Part shown: positions 7,780-15,483 of the stretch, piece after piece
How the letters are laid out: every line of letters begins with the position of its first letter
How positions within the stretch are numbered: position 1 is the first letter of the stretch
NCBI GenBank assembly: GCA_023416855.1
Contig: JAEZGU010000316.1
Coordinates: 106,646 to 170,645, forward strand
DNA length: 64,000 nt
Reading direction: 5' to 3'
From: Bacillota bacterium
GTDB taxonomy: Bacteria; Bacillota; Clostridia; Tissierellales; Sedimentibacteraceae
Program-made: the position numbers and the translations under genes
Notes under the pieces: model-generated
Database searches by the model: none
Told to the model about the DNA's origin: nothing
Seen by the model: only the letters and a program-made list of their open reading frames with translations

Positions 7780-8139
7780 ATGTTAAAATACAAAGATACA
7801 TATTACATAATCAAAAGCAAAACAGAAAATAAAGATGATAACTATATACCCTGTCGTAAGTCAAAAGCTCAGATATATAGATACTCTTCTGACCTATTAG
7901 CAATTCAATTTAACTCTAACGGTATAACAAACAACCGTATTAAAGAATTAACTGAACTAGGGGTGCAATTAACAATAATTCAGTGTGGCGATAATGAGCG
8001 TGTATATACTTTCTCAGAATTTGATTTAAATAAGGTTGCTGATATTGTTAGTGCTAAGAAGAAAATTAAGCGTGAATTAACTGATGAGCAACGAGAGATA
8101 ATGAGACAAAACTTTATAAACAAAGTGTTAAAATTGTAA
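7780..8139 (+). CDS. Hypothetical early protein (119 aa)
   Basis: This is the first gene after the tandem sigma-A promoters, starting with ATG behind AAAGGAG. The protein is mixed alpha/beta. It begins YKDTYYIIKSKTENKDDNY, has a central IQFNSNGITNNRIKELTELGV segment, and ends in a basic helix (AKKKIKRELTDEQREIMRQNF). I do not recognise a family. The charged C-terminal helix could bind nucleic acid. Its first position in the operon that encodes the phage polymerase suggests an early takeover or regulatory function, but that is inference only. Confidence 0.7.
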   Translation: MLKYKDTYYIIKSKTENKDDNYIPCRKSKAQIYRYSSDLLAIQFNSNGITNNRIKELTELGVQLTIIQCGDNERVYTFSEFDLNKVADIVSAKKKIKRELTDEQREIMRQNFINKVLKL

Positions 8140-8308
8140 TATAATTTTATTTATCTTTCAAAGGTAATAATGATAATATATAAATTTTAAACGGTTTATT
8201 TTTTTCTACCCTTGAAATTATATTCAAAGTTAATTTAAAACGATTTTAACGTCGATTTTTTATAAAAATAACCATAAAAATATATAAGAGAAACGGAGAT
8301 AATACATA

Positions 8309-8614
8309 ATGTTAAAAATTGAAGGTTTATTAGAATTAAATGAAAACAATGAGTACATAGTTGATAGTGGAACAAATAAAAAACAAAATATAAGTGAAGC
8401 ATTGTATCATAATTGGATGTATGAAGTACCTGCTATATATTCCATAGTAGTAGGTAATAAGACATATACTTCTGAAGAATGTGTATTACAGAAAAAGAAA
8501 AGTATTGGACTATTATATGATTATCATGCTGAGAATAAGAATATAGAACAATTACTATTTAATGCTTGTGGAAAGAGAATTGAATTCATTATAACAACGG
8601 AGGCTGAATCATAA
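8309..8614 (+). CDS. Hypothetical early protein (101 aa)
   Basis: The ATG follows AAACGGAG. The 101-residue acidic protein begins MLKIEGLLELNENNEYIVDSG and is predicted mostly beta strand with a closing helix (IEQLLFNACGKRIEFII). No known domain is recognised. It is separated by one base from the next frame, so the two are likely translated together. It belongs to the early gene series led by the promoters at 7432 and 7524. Confidence 0.65.
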   Translation: MLKIEGLLELNENNEYIVDSGTNKKQNISEALYHNWMYEVPAIYSIVVGNKTYTSEECVLQKKKSIGLLYDYHAENKNIEQLLFNACGKRIEFIITTEAES

Positions 8615-8615
8615 T

Positions 8616-8831
8616 ATGATAACTTGTAGAGAATGCGGATTTTTAGGATTAAGTAATAATCAATTTAAGTGTAATAGAAATAAAGATATAGGTATAGTAG
8701 TGGACTTAGATATAAATAAGTTAGATATACCATGTCATGCAGGAGAACCAGATACATATAAAGATAATATATGGAATAAAGGAGATAATTTTGGAATAGC
8801 AAGCTTTACTTGGATTGAATTAGAATCATAA
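8616..8831 (+). CDS. Small cysteine-containing early protein (71 aa)
   Basis: MITCRECGFLGLSNNQFKCN opens the frame one base after the previous stop. Cysteines in CRECG, KCN and PCHAGEP could hold a metal ion, as in small zinc-binding proteins, but the pattern is incomplete compared with a standard ribbon. The remainder is acidic with an aromatic end (FGIASFTWIEL). A GGAGG-like site (AACGGAGG) lies inside the end of the preceding gene. Function unknown. Confidence 0.6.
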   Translation: MITCRECGFLGLSNNQFKCNRNKDIGIVVDLDINKLDIPCHAGEPDTYKDNIWNKGDNFGIASFTWIELES

Positions 8832-8858
8832 TATAATTGTGAAAGGTCTATACATAAT

Positions 8859-9104
8859 ATGATAGCGAAGTTAAGAGATAATATAGGTTTGGATGAATTT
8901 ATAAATATTTCATTTGGAACTAAAGGTGTTGAATGTATTGCGTATCGTGAATATTTCAGCACAGAAAATTTGAGAACACCCACCACAGCTAGATTTGAGG
9001 ATAATACTTTATACGTAAAAGTAATTGAAGCTGATGGTGAAACTATGGAATTGCCTTATGATAGCAGTGATAGTAAGGCTATTTGGGAGTTATATAGTAG
9101 ATAG
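8859..9104 (+). CDS. Small hypothetical early protein (81 aa)
   Basis: An 81-residue frame starting MIAKLRDNIGLDEF. The ribosome site is a rather distant AAAGG (about 13 bases). The sequence has alternating beta strands (KGVECIAYREYF, NTLYVKVIEADGE) and an acidic end, and resembles no family that I recall. It continues the early series before the acidic protein gene at 9201. An overlapping leftward frame at 8735-8986 has no supporting signals. Confidence 0.55.
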   Translation: MIAKLRDNIGLDEFINISFGTKGVECIAYREYFSTENLRTPTTARFEDNTLYVKVIEADGETMELPYDSSDSKAIWELYSR

Positions 9105-9131
9105 AAAGCATATTTTATTCAAAGTTTATAT

Positions 9132-9155
9132 GGGAGCATGACTAGCTCTACTCCC
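9132..9155 (+). terminator. Hairpin in the gap before the acidic-protein gene
   Basis: GGGAG (9132-9136) can pair with CTCCC (9151-9155), with an inner GAGC/GCTC pairing. The following bases are TATTATTAAAAA rather than a U-run, so it is a weak terminator or a partial attenuator within the early operon. Confidence 0.4.
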
Positions 9156-9200
9156 CTATTATTAAAAAATTAAAATTAAATGCAAAAAGGAGATAATTTT

Positions 9201-9686
9201 ATGAAAGTAAGAGATTTATTAAAAAAGTTAGAAGGTAAGGAAAATTATGATTTAACAATTGATTATTATGAAATTGAATCAATAATTATTGACGAGGAAG
9301 AAGAAACTGTTGTTTTGTCCTATAATGAAGATGATGAAGATAATAAAGAATTTTATGATGATTACTATGATGATGAACCAGAAATTGAAGAATATTTACA
9401 AGAATTTGATACTGATGATTTGATTTTATTGGCAAAGAAATTAAATATAACGTGCGATTTTGATGATATGACTGACGAAGAATTAATTGATACAATATTG
9501 AAAATTGATAAAGATAAAATCAGTGACGTTTGTGAAGATTTATTTGATTATACTTATGATGATTTTAAAGATGATTATGAAATGAATAATGCTTGGAGAC
9601 ATAGTGATTATGAAAGCAAAGATATAGATGATTGGGATGTAGATGACCATTTAGCTGCTTGGTATGACCATATGATGGAAAAATAA
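9201..9686 (+). CDS. Very acidic protein (161 aa), possible nucleic-acid mimic
   Basis: I place the start at ATG 9201, eight bases after AAGGAG; a further upstream in-frame ATG at 9180 has no ribosome site. The protein begins MKVRDLLKKLEGKENYDL and is then dominated by Asp, Glu and Tyr runs (EDDEDNKEFYDDYYDDEPE). A segment near residues 70-105 (FDTDDLILLAKKL...MTDEELIDTILK) looks helical and SAP-like. The net charge is extremely negative, as in phage DNA-mimic inhibitors such as Ocr, but it might equally be a calcium-binding or chaperone-like protein. It lies directly before the polymerase gene, which may be significant. No family recognised. Confidence 0.7.
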   Translation: MKVRDLLKKLEGKENYDLTIDYYEIESIIIDEEEETVVLSYNEDDEDNKEFYDDYYDDEPEIEEYLQEFDTDDLILLAKKLNITCDFDDMTDEELIDTILKIDKDKISDVCEDLFDYTYDDFKDDYEMNNAWRHSDYESKDIDDWDVDDHLAAWYDHMMEK

Positions 9687-9738
9687 ACAAATCATTTGAC
9701 AAAGAAAAATGAGCTTTTAATAAAGGAGGTAATACATA

Positions 9739-12453
9739 TTGCATAAAACAGCACCGCAAAGATACATATATAAAATTAATTCAAGTAGATTAAGAAAGTC
9801 AAGATGGAATCTAAATATTTCAGTGAATGAAGCTTTATTGAATGATGAAATAGTTTCTATAGCTGAAAGTGAAACAATTAGATTTATTGATAAAGAAAAT
9901 AATACAAGTTCAGAACATGTTTATTCTATTGTAAAAGCTATCACCAAAGAAATTAAAGCTATCAAAAAAGAACCAACATCTACAGATAACAGAGATAAAA
10001 TAAAGGAGTTGTATGCTAAAAAAATTGATACTTTACTATGTAAGGACTATGTAGCTATAGTAATAGATTCTAATAAAGATTTTGATAGAATGAATGACGA
10101 AAAATCATTTTTTATTAATGGAATAAAGTATAATTATCTTTTAGGCACATCTGGTGGAATAAAAAAGTACATAATTATATATGTAAGTGATAAGGTTTTT
10201 AGTATTGTACATAATAAAATAGATAATGGTAGAGATTTAGAAAAAGAATTTGTACCTGCAAAACTTGAAGCTTATAAAGCATTGGCTTGTAGTCAAAGTG
10301 TACCTGTATCAATACCAAAAGGAATATTGGTTGTAGACGATTGTATTACTAAATTTACTGACAATATAATATTAATCGATGATACTGGAGATAATGAACC
10401 TAATGTAGAAAGAATAAAGAATTATCCTATAGAATTAAATGCCTCAGATGGATTTGGCATTTGCCTACCTTCGTTAAGTAAAAGATGGAGTGAAGAGTTA
10501 AAAGAAACTTATATACCTAGTGGATTTTGCGTACGTAATGCGTTTTGCAAAGGTATGATATTTACATTTGATTTTATTTCTTTTGCTAAAAAAATAGCTA
10601 AAAATTATGAAGTAAAAGATATTTGGGGTAACGTAGTAGATATAAGAAATATAGAGTTAGTTCTTACAGCATCAATGCTAAAGCTATGGCAATCATATAT
10701 AAATTTAGAAGATTACTTAGAAAATTGTAATAAGAATGGTTATTCATTCGCTATAACTAAGTATACTCCTGAATTTTTAGAAAATGAAAGAGATTTAAAT
10801 TATCAGTTTATACAATCATTGTACCTTGATGATTATGGTATAGATAAATTAATTGAACCAACTGTAAAAGAAATTAAAGAAGTTTTAGGTGAAGATTATA
10901 GGAAAAGTATACTATTTCTTAAAGGTGTACATTTAGACGATATGAATTTTGAGAAAGATGAATGTGATTATATAAAAGCTTTAATGATTAATAAAGAAAT
11001 GATTAAAGACCCATTTGTAAAGAATAGAATTCATTTTATGATTAAAAAAAGGATAACTGAGGCAAAAATAGGTGTTTTAAAAACCAGAGCTAATTATTCA
11101 ACAATTGCAGGTGACCCTTATTCCCTATGTCAAAGTTTTTTTGGACTTGAAGTTACTGGATTACTAAAAAAAGGAGAATTTTATAATAAACATTGGATTG
11201 ATTTGAATGTTGATAAAGTTGCTTGTTTTAGAGCACCAATGACTTGTCATAATAATATTAGAATTTTAAATTTACAGAACAATAAAGAAGTTAATTATTG
11301 GTATCAATATATGAAAACAGTTACAATATTAAATTCTTGGGATACTACAAGTCACGCCTTAAATGGGGCAGATTATGACGCAGATGCAGTATACTTAACG
11401 GATAATGAAGTTATTTTAAAGGCGATTAGACCATCTGATGCAATTGTTTGTGTTCAAAAATCAGCAAAAAAATGCATCCCAACTAGAGAAGATTTTATTG
11501 AATCTAATAAAAATGGTTTTGGTGACGATATAGGAACAATTACAAATCATATAACTTCTATGTTTGATGTACTTGCTAATTTTGAAGAAGGTTCAAAGGA
11601 ATATAATGAAGTTCTAAAAAGAATAATGTGTGGACAAAACTACCAACAAAATGCTATAGATAAAATTAAAGGTATTCAAAGTAAAGAAATGCCTAAATCG
11701 TGGTATGATTATTGGTCAAATAAAGGTGATGATTTCGGTAAAAAAATTGTTGCTAATAAAAACCCGTACTTTTTCATTTATAATTATAAATACAAAATGA
11801 ACGATTATAAAAAATATATAGAGAAAGCTAATAGACATTGTAGATTTACATATGGTATAGATATTAATGACTTGGAAAACTTAGATAACAAATCAGAAGA
11901 CCAAGAAAAATACTTATACTATTATTATTTAAAGATGCCCGTTTCGTTAAGTCCCTCAGTAATGAATAAAATATGTTGGAAAATTGAAAGTGAATTTAAT
12001 GGAGTAAAAATAAAATTTAATGATACAAAGTTTGATTATACGATTTTAAAGTCTGACAAAAAATATTCTAAGGGCAGGTACTCAGCAATATACAGTTTAT
12101 ACAAAGACTATTTACAAAAAGTGCAAAATCAGAAACAATTATTTAAAAAACAATCATCTGACGAAGAACAGTTAATGAGAAGTATATTTAAAGAATCATT
12201 TAAAGCCGAAGCATATAAGAAATGCAATGATGCCGAAGAATTGTGTAATATTGTTTTAGATATATGTTATAAAAATAATGACAACAAACAATTTGCATGG
12301 GATATTTGTGGTGATGTAATTATAAACAACTTATTAAAAAAGAGTGATTATAAAGTATATTATCCAGTTGAAGATGTAAATGGTGATATTGAATTTGTAG
12401 GTAAAAAGTTTAAAATGATTACGGAGGTAGTTAATGAAGATTATATTGAATGA
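9739..12453 (+). CDS. Single-chain two-barrel RNA polymerase, YonO/QDE-1 type
   Basis: This 904-residue protein uses a TTG start nine bases after AAGGAGG. Three blocks match the cellular RNA-dependent RNA polymerase superfamily (QDE-1, plant RDR; PF05183 type) and phage single-chain polymerases such as YonO. First, SDGFGICLPSL (236-246), then IPSGFCVRN, then CKGMIFTFD with the expected catalytic Lys271: the first double-psi beta-barrel. Second, FRAPMTCHNNIRIL (Arg498, His504), the RNPCLHPGDVRVL-like loop. Third, GADYDADAVYLT with Asp545, Asp547 and Asp549, the metal-binding DxDGD motif, here with Ala in place of Gly. The length is close to that of YonO. It probably transcribes phage genes from DNA. 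It lies in the host-promoter early operon and overlaps the next gene by 20 bases. Confidence 0.88.
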   Translation: MHKTAPQRYIYKINSSRLRKSRWNLNISVNEALLNDEIVSIAESETIRFIDKENNTSSEHVYSIVKAITKEIKAIKKEPTSTDNRDKIKELYAKKIDTLLCKDYVAIVIDSNKDFDRMNDEKSFFINGIKYNYLLGTSGGIKKYIIIYVSDKVFSIVHNKIDNGRDLEKEFVPAKLEAYKALACSQSVPVSIPKGILVVDDCITKFTDNIILIDDTGDNEPNVERIKNYPIELNASDGFGICLPSLSKRWSEELKETYIPSGFCVRNAFCKGMIFTFDFISFAKKIAKNYEVKDIWGNVVDIRNIELVLTASMLKLWQSYINLEDYLENCNKNGYSFAITKYTPEFLENERDLNYQFIQSLYLDDYGIDKLIEPTVKEIKEVLGEDYRKSILFLKGVHLDDMNFEKDECDYIKALMINKEMIKDPFVKNRIHFMIKKRITEAKIGVLKTRANYSTIAGDPYSLCQSFFGLEVTGLLKKGEFYNKHWIDLNVDKVACFRAPMTCHNNIRILNLQNNKEVNYWYQYMKTVTILNSWDTTSHALNGADYDADAVYLTDNEVILKAIRPSDAIVCVQKSAKKCIPTREDFIESNKNGFGDDIGTITNHITSMFDVLANFEEGSKEYNEVLKRIMCGQNYQQNAIDKIKGIQSKEMPKSWYDYWSNKGDDFGKKIVANKNPYFFIYNYKYKMNDYKKYIEKANRHCRFTYGIDINDLENLDNKSEDQEKYLYYYYLKMPVSLSPSVMNKICWKIESEFNGVKIKFNDTKFDYTILKSDKKYSKGRYSAIYSLYKDYLQKVQNQKQLFKKQSSDEEQLMRSIFKESFKAEAYKKCNDAEELCNIVLDICYKNNDNKQFAWDICGDVIINNLLKKSDYKVYYPVEDVNGDIEFVGKKFKMITEVVNEDYIE

Positions 12454-13216
12454 AAAACAAATACTTGATAAAGCTATAAATGAAAAGAAAATTTACGATA
12501 AACCAATGGTAACAATAAGATTACTTATAAAGTATTATTTTAGTATAGGACAAAAGAAAAGGCAAGTTTATGATTCTGTAAATAGCTTTTTAAAGGAAAA
12601 TATGCACCTATACGCTGAAGCAAAATGGCAAAAAAACATAGATAAAGCAATTGTAGATATAAATAAAAGTAAAAAATTTGATATGTTTGTTGTAAATAAA
12701 GTAACAATCTTTAAAGATGAAATGGATAAAATCAAGACAATTGATAATTTCAGATTAGAAAAACTAGCTTTTACATTGTTGGTATATTCCAAAATATATA
12801 ATCAAATGAATTGTAATAGTACTAATTGGGTTAATGCTCCACTTAAAGATATTTTTAAAGATGCTAAAATAACTGTTAAAAAAGCAGACCAAGATATTAT
12901 GATACACAAATTAAAAAATTTAGAATTAGTACATATACCTAAAAAAGTTGATTGTATAAATATAAAGTTACTGTATGCTTATGATAATGGTGAAGTAGCC
13001 TTTGAAATTTCTGATTTTAGAGATTTTGTATTAAATTATGATAGGTATTTTAATACAGATAAGTATGGATATTGTAAAAATTGTAATAAAATTATGAAAG
13101 TTAATAATAATAAACAAAAATATTGTGATGAATGTGCTAAAGAAATATGGTATCAAAATCATAAAGATGTTGCTAGAGAATCTTATCATAGACGTAAAAA
13201 CAAAGATTTTGACTAA
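12434..13216 (+). CDS. Zinc-ribbon protein coupled to the polymerase gene
   Basis: A 260-residue basic protein whose ATG lies inside the last codons of the polymerase gene, behind GGAGG, so the two are translated in tandem. The N-terminal 200 residues are helical with repeated Lys/Ile segments and a winged-helix-like stretch (LKDIFKDAKITVKKADQDIMIHKLKNLELVHI). The C-terminus holds a zinc ribbon, YCKNCNKIM then KYCDECAKE, followed by a basic helix ending HRRKN. This ribbon type is widespread in phage DNA- or RNA-binding proteins. The overlap suggests a partner of the polymerase, perhaps a promoter specificity or processivity factor. That is inference; no family name fits with confidence. Confidence 0.75.
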   Translation: MKIILNEKQILDKAINEKKIYDKPMVTIRLLIKYYFSIGQKKRQVYDSVNSFLKENMHLYAEAKWQKNIDKAIVDINKSKKFDMFVVNKVTIFKDEMDKIKTIDNFRLEKLAFTLLVYSKIYNQMNCNSTNWVNAPLKDIFKDAKITVKKADQDIMIHKLKNLELVHIPKKVDCINIKLLYAYDNGEVAFEISDFRDFVLNYDRYFNTDKYGYCKNCNKIMKVNNNKQKYCDECAKEIWYQNHKDVARESYHRRKNKDFD

Positions 13217-13475
13217 ATAGAAAACTCTGAAAACTAGCATGAATAGTGGATGGTAAGACATATAAATAAAATTTCTATTATGATATATTAATAATATAAT
13301 TATATAACATGTCATGTAGTAATACACACCTCTGCTCTTCCCTATTATTAATTATATCAAAAATTGAATTAGGCTAATAACCTTAACAAAGAAGTTTATG
13401 AAACTGTAATTTTAATCAAAAAAAAATTGAGTAGTAACTTTCTGTATCAGACTGTGAATCTCGCTAAATGACATA

Positions 13476-13700
13476 TACAATGATAATCATTGTACAAATA
13501 AGTCTGTGAAGTTGCGACCTCTAGTATGTCCTAGAGCCACAGGCTTAAATGAATATGACTCTAACCTTGTGTTAGATTTACTGATATAATCTTTATTCAT
13601 TTGATTTCTCCTGATGTAATTAAGGGTGAGATTTCGGTCTCCCCTGCCTAAACTAACCATGTAAAGAGCATGACAGTCCAAAGTCTGTAAATAGTGATGG
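13476..13700 (+). ncRNA. Structured non-coding RNA, family unknown
   Basis: The gap 13217-13741 has no convincing gene but is dense in helices: TACAATGA/TCATTGTA (13476-13494), AGTCTGTG/CACAGGCT (13501-13508 with 13538-13545) enclosing CTCTAG/CTAGAG, AAATGAAT/ATTCATTT (13547-13554 with 13595-13602) enclosing TCTAAC/GTTAGA, and a GAGA/TCTC hairpin flanked by GGG and CCC near 13623-13644. These nested helices in otherwise AT-rich DNA point to an RNA or a long 5' leader of the 13742 gene. I do not recognise a known riboswitch. The leftward frame at 13487-13681 lies over these helices and is probably not a gene. The part from 13217 to 13470 shows nothing clear. Confidence 0.5.
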
Positions 13701-13741
13701 GGTTTATTTAATAATAATATAATTTGAATGGAGTGACACAG

Positions 13742-13918
13742 TTGAAACCTGTTTCAAAAGAACAATTTGACGAAATTTATCCAGAGCTTTTAAGAATTTA
13801 TAACCATAGTAATAAAATGTATAAGCTTTGGGAAGGAACTGTAAGAAAACATTATTTAGTAGAAAATGTTGATGAAAAAATAAAACAATATTGGACTCAG
13901 GGTAGAGTTACTCCTTAA
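13742..13918 (+). CDS. Small hypothetical protein (58 aa)
   Basis: I choose the TTG at 13742, which has GGAG eight bases before it, over the TTG at 13724, which has none. The product (MKPVSKEQFDEIYPELLRIY...) is 58 residues, charged and helical, with an aromatic pattern (YKLWEGTVRKHYLVENV). It precedes the beta-CASP nuclease gene by 28 bases and is probably in the same transcript. No family recognised; its length and helical, basic nature would suit a small regulator. Confidence 0.6.
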   Translation: MKPVSKEQFDEIYPELLRIYNHSNKMYKLWEGTVRKHYLVENVDEKIKQYWTQGRVTP

Positions 13919-13946
13919 AATAAACCATAGAAAGGTTGATAGCCCT

Positions 13947-15380
13947 ATGGCTAAAAAGAAAAATTCAATAAAGATAAAATTTTGCGGAGGAAATAGTTCT
14001 GAGGTAACAGGGTCTATGATACATATAGTTGCTAAAGACAAAAACATATTATTAGATGCTGGACTTATTCAGACAAATAATCTAAAAGATGATTATCTAT
14101 TTAATAGTAGAAAATTTGATTTTAGACTAAATGATATTGATTATATTTTTATTTCACACCTAAATGCAGACCATTGCCTTTTACTCCCTCGTTTATACAA
14201 AGAAGGATGTAAAGCAAGAATTATAATTACAAAAGGTAGCACAGATTTCTTAAAAGAAATGATGAAGGACTCTGCTTATATAATGTCGAGAGATATAGTT
14301 GCTTTAAATAAAAAATCAAATATAAAATATAGGCCACTTTATGATGAGGATGATATTTATACTGTATTAGAATATGTTGAAGAATTTGATTTTATGACTT
14401 TATATGAATTAGATTCGGAAGTTTCGTTCCATCTATACCCAGCTAATCATATTCCTAAATCTGCTCAAATTGAATTGATTATTAAGCAAGATAACCACGT
14501 AAAAAAGATAGGTTATACTGGGGACTTGGGAAATATAAAAATAAAAGATAAATATTTTATAGAAGATTTTAAACCTATTAAAAATGTTAATGTATTAATC
14601 GGAGAGTGTACATATTCACGAACTAATGTCAAAGTAGCAGATAAAAGACGGGATAAAGATATTGAAAAGATTATCACATGCATTAAAAAAACGTGTATAC
14701 AGGATAATGATAAAATTTTAATACCTACATTTGCATTAGACCGCACCCAAACAATGCTTACAGTTCTTTATGAAATATTTCAAAATAATAAAGAATTTAA
14801 AGATATTCCCATTTATGTCGACAGTCCATTAGCTACCACTATAACAAAATTATATGGAAAAGTTATGGAAGGTAGAGATAAAGAAATACTCGATAAAATA
14901 TTTGCATGGGAAAATCTTAGATTTGTAAAAGATTTTGATGAAAGTCAAGCATTAATGACTAAAAAAGGAAAGGCTATAATATGTGCAAGTTCAGGAATGT
15001 GTGACAAAGGACGCTCAAATTTTTGGGTAAGGTCTATGGTATCAAATCCCAATTCTTGCATTCTTTTTGTTGGTTATGCAGCAAAAGGAACTTTAGCATC
15101 TGATATTAGAAATGAATCAAAATCAAAGTTTGTTAAAATTAACGGTAAAAACTATAAAAACAATTGCCAATTTGTAAATCTTCTCTCCTTCTCGGCACAT
15201 ATGCAACGTGAAGACTTACTTTGGTATTACTCAGAAGTACAGTGTGAAAAAATTGCACTCGTGCATTCTGAGATGAGTAGTAAGATAGTCTTTGCAAAGA
15301 ATTTACAAGAAGAAATAAGTAGAAAAAATAAAACTAGTAAAGTTATTTGCATAAATAGTGGCTCAGTAATTAATTTGTAA
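13947..15380 (+). CDS. Metallo-beta-lactamase/beta-CASP RNase-like protein
   Basis: A 477-residue protein of the CPSF73/RNase J-like class that would cut RNA with two zinc ions. Metallo-beta-lactamase motifs: LLDAGLIQ, ISHLNADH (His71, Asn73, Asp75, His76), PANHIPKSAQIE, and YTGDLGN. Beta-CASP motifs: PTFALDRTQTML, ICASSGMCDKGRS, FSAHMQREDLL, and the final His in LVHSEMSS. The second motif normally reads HxHxDH, but here the second His is Asn, so metal binding may be altered. The length is typical for prokaryotic beta-CASP proteins. It starts with ATG behind AAAGG and lies downstream of the polymerase gene, so processing of phage transcripts is a sensible guess. Confidence 0.88.
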   Translation: MAKKKNSIKIKFCGGNSSEVTGSMIHIVAKDKNILLDAGLIQTNNLKDDYLFNSRKFDFRLNDIDYIFISHLNADHCLLLPRLYKEGCKARIIITKGSTDFLKEMMKDSAYIMSRDIVALNKKSNIKYRPLYDEDDIYTVLEYVEEFDFMTLYELDSEVSFHLYPANHIPKSAQIELIIKQDNHVKKIGYTGDLGNIKIKDKYFIEDFKPIKNVNVLIGECTYSRTNVKVADKRRDKDIEKIITCIKKTCIQDNDKILIPTFALDRTQTMLTVLYEIFQNNKEFKDIPIYVDSPLATTITKLYGKVMEGRDKEILDKIFAWENLRFVKDFDESQALMTKKGKAIICASSGMCDKGRSNFWVRSMVSNPNSCILFVGYAAKGTLASDIRNESKSKFVKINGKNYKNNCQFVNLLSFSAHMQREDLLWYYSEVQCEKIALVHSEMSSKIVFAKNLQEEISRKNKTSKVICINSGSVINL

Positions 15381-15423
15381 AATAATTATCGCTCCTTTAG
15401 ACTGTATTCTATATGGAGTTATG

Positions 15424-15454
15424 GATAGTAGACTGTTTATCTACTATCTCTTTT
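15424..15454 (+). terminator. Terminator after the beta-CASP gene
   Basis: GATAGTAGA (15424-15432) pairs with TCTACTATC (15440-15448), followed by TCTTTTTAT. The gap continues to an AAAGGAG site for the next gene. Confidence 0.85.
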
Positions 15455-15483
15455 TATATTTAAACTTAAAAGGAGATGGTAAA

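Noticed and set aside
13487..13681. Leftward 64-residue frame in the structured RNA block
   Set aside because: It covers the RNA helices, has no Shine-Dalgarno site and no recognisable composition.
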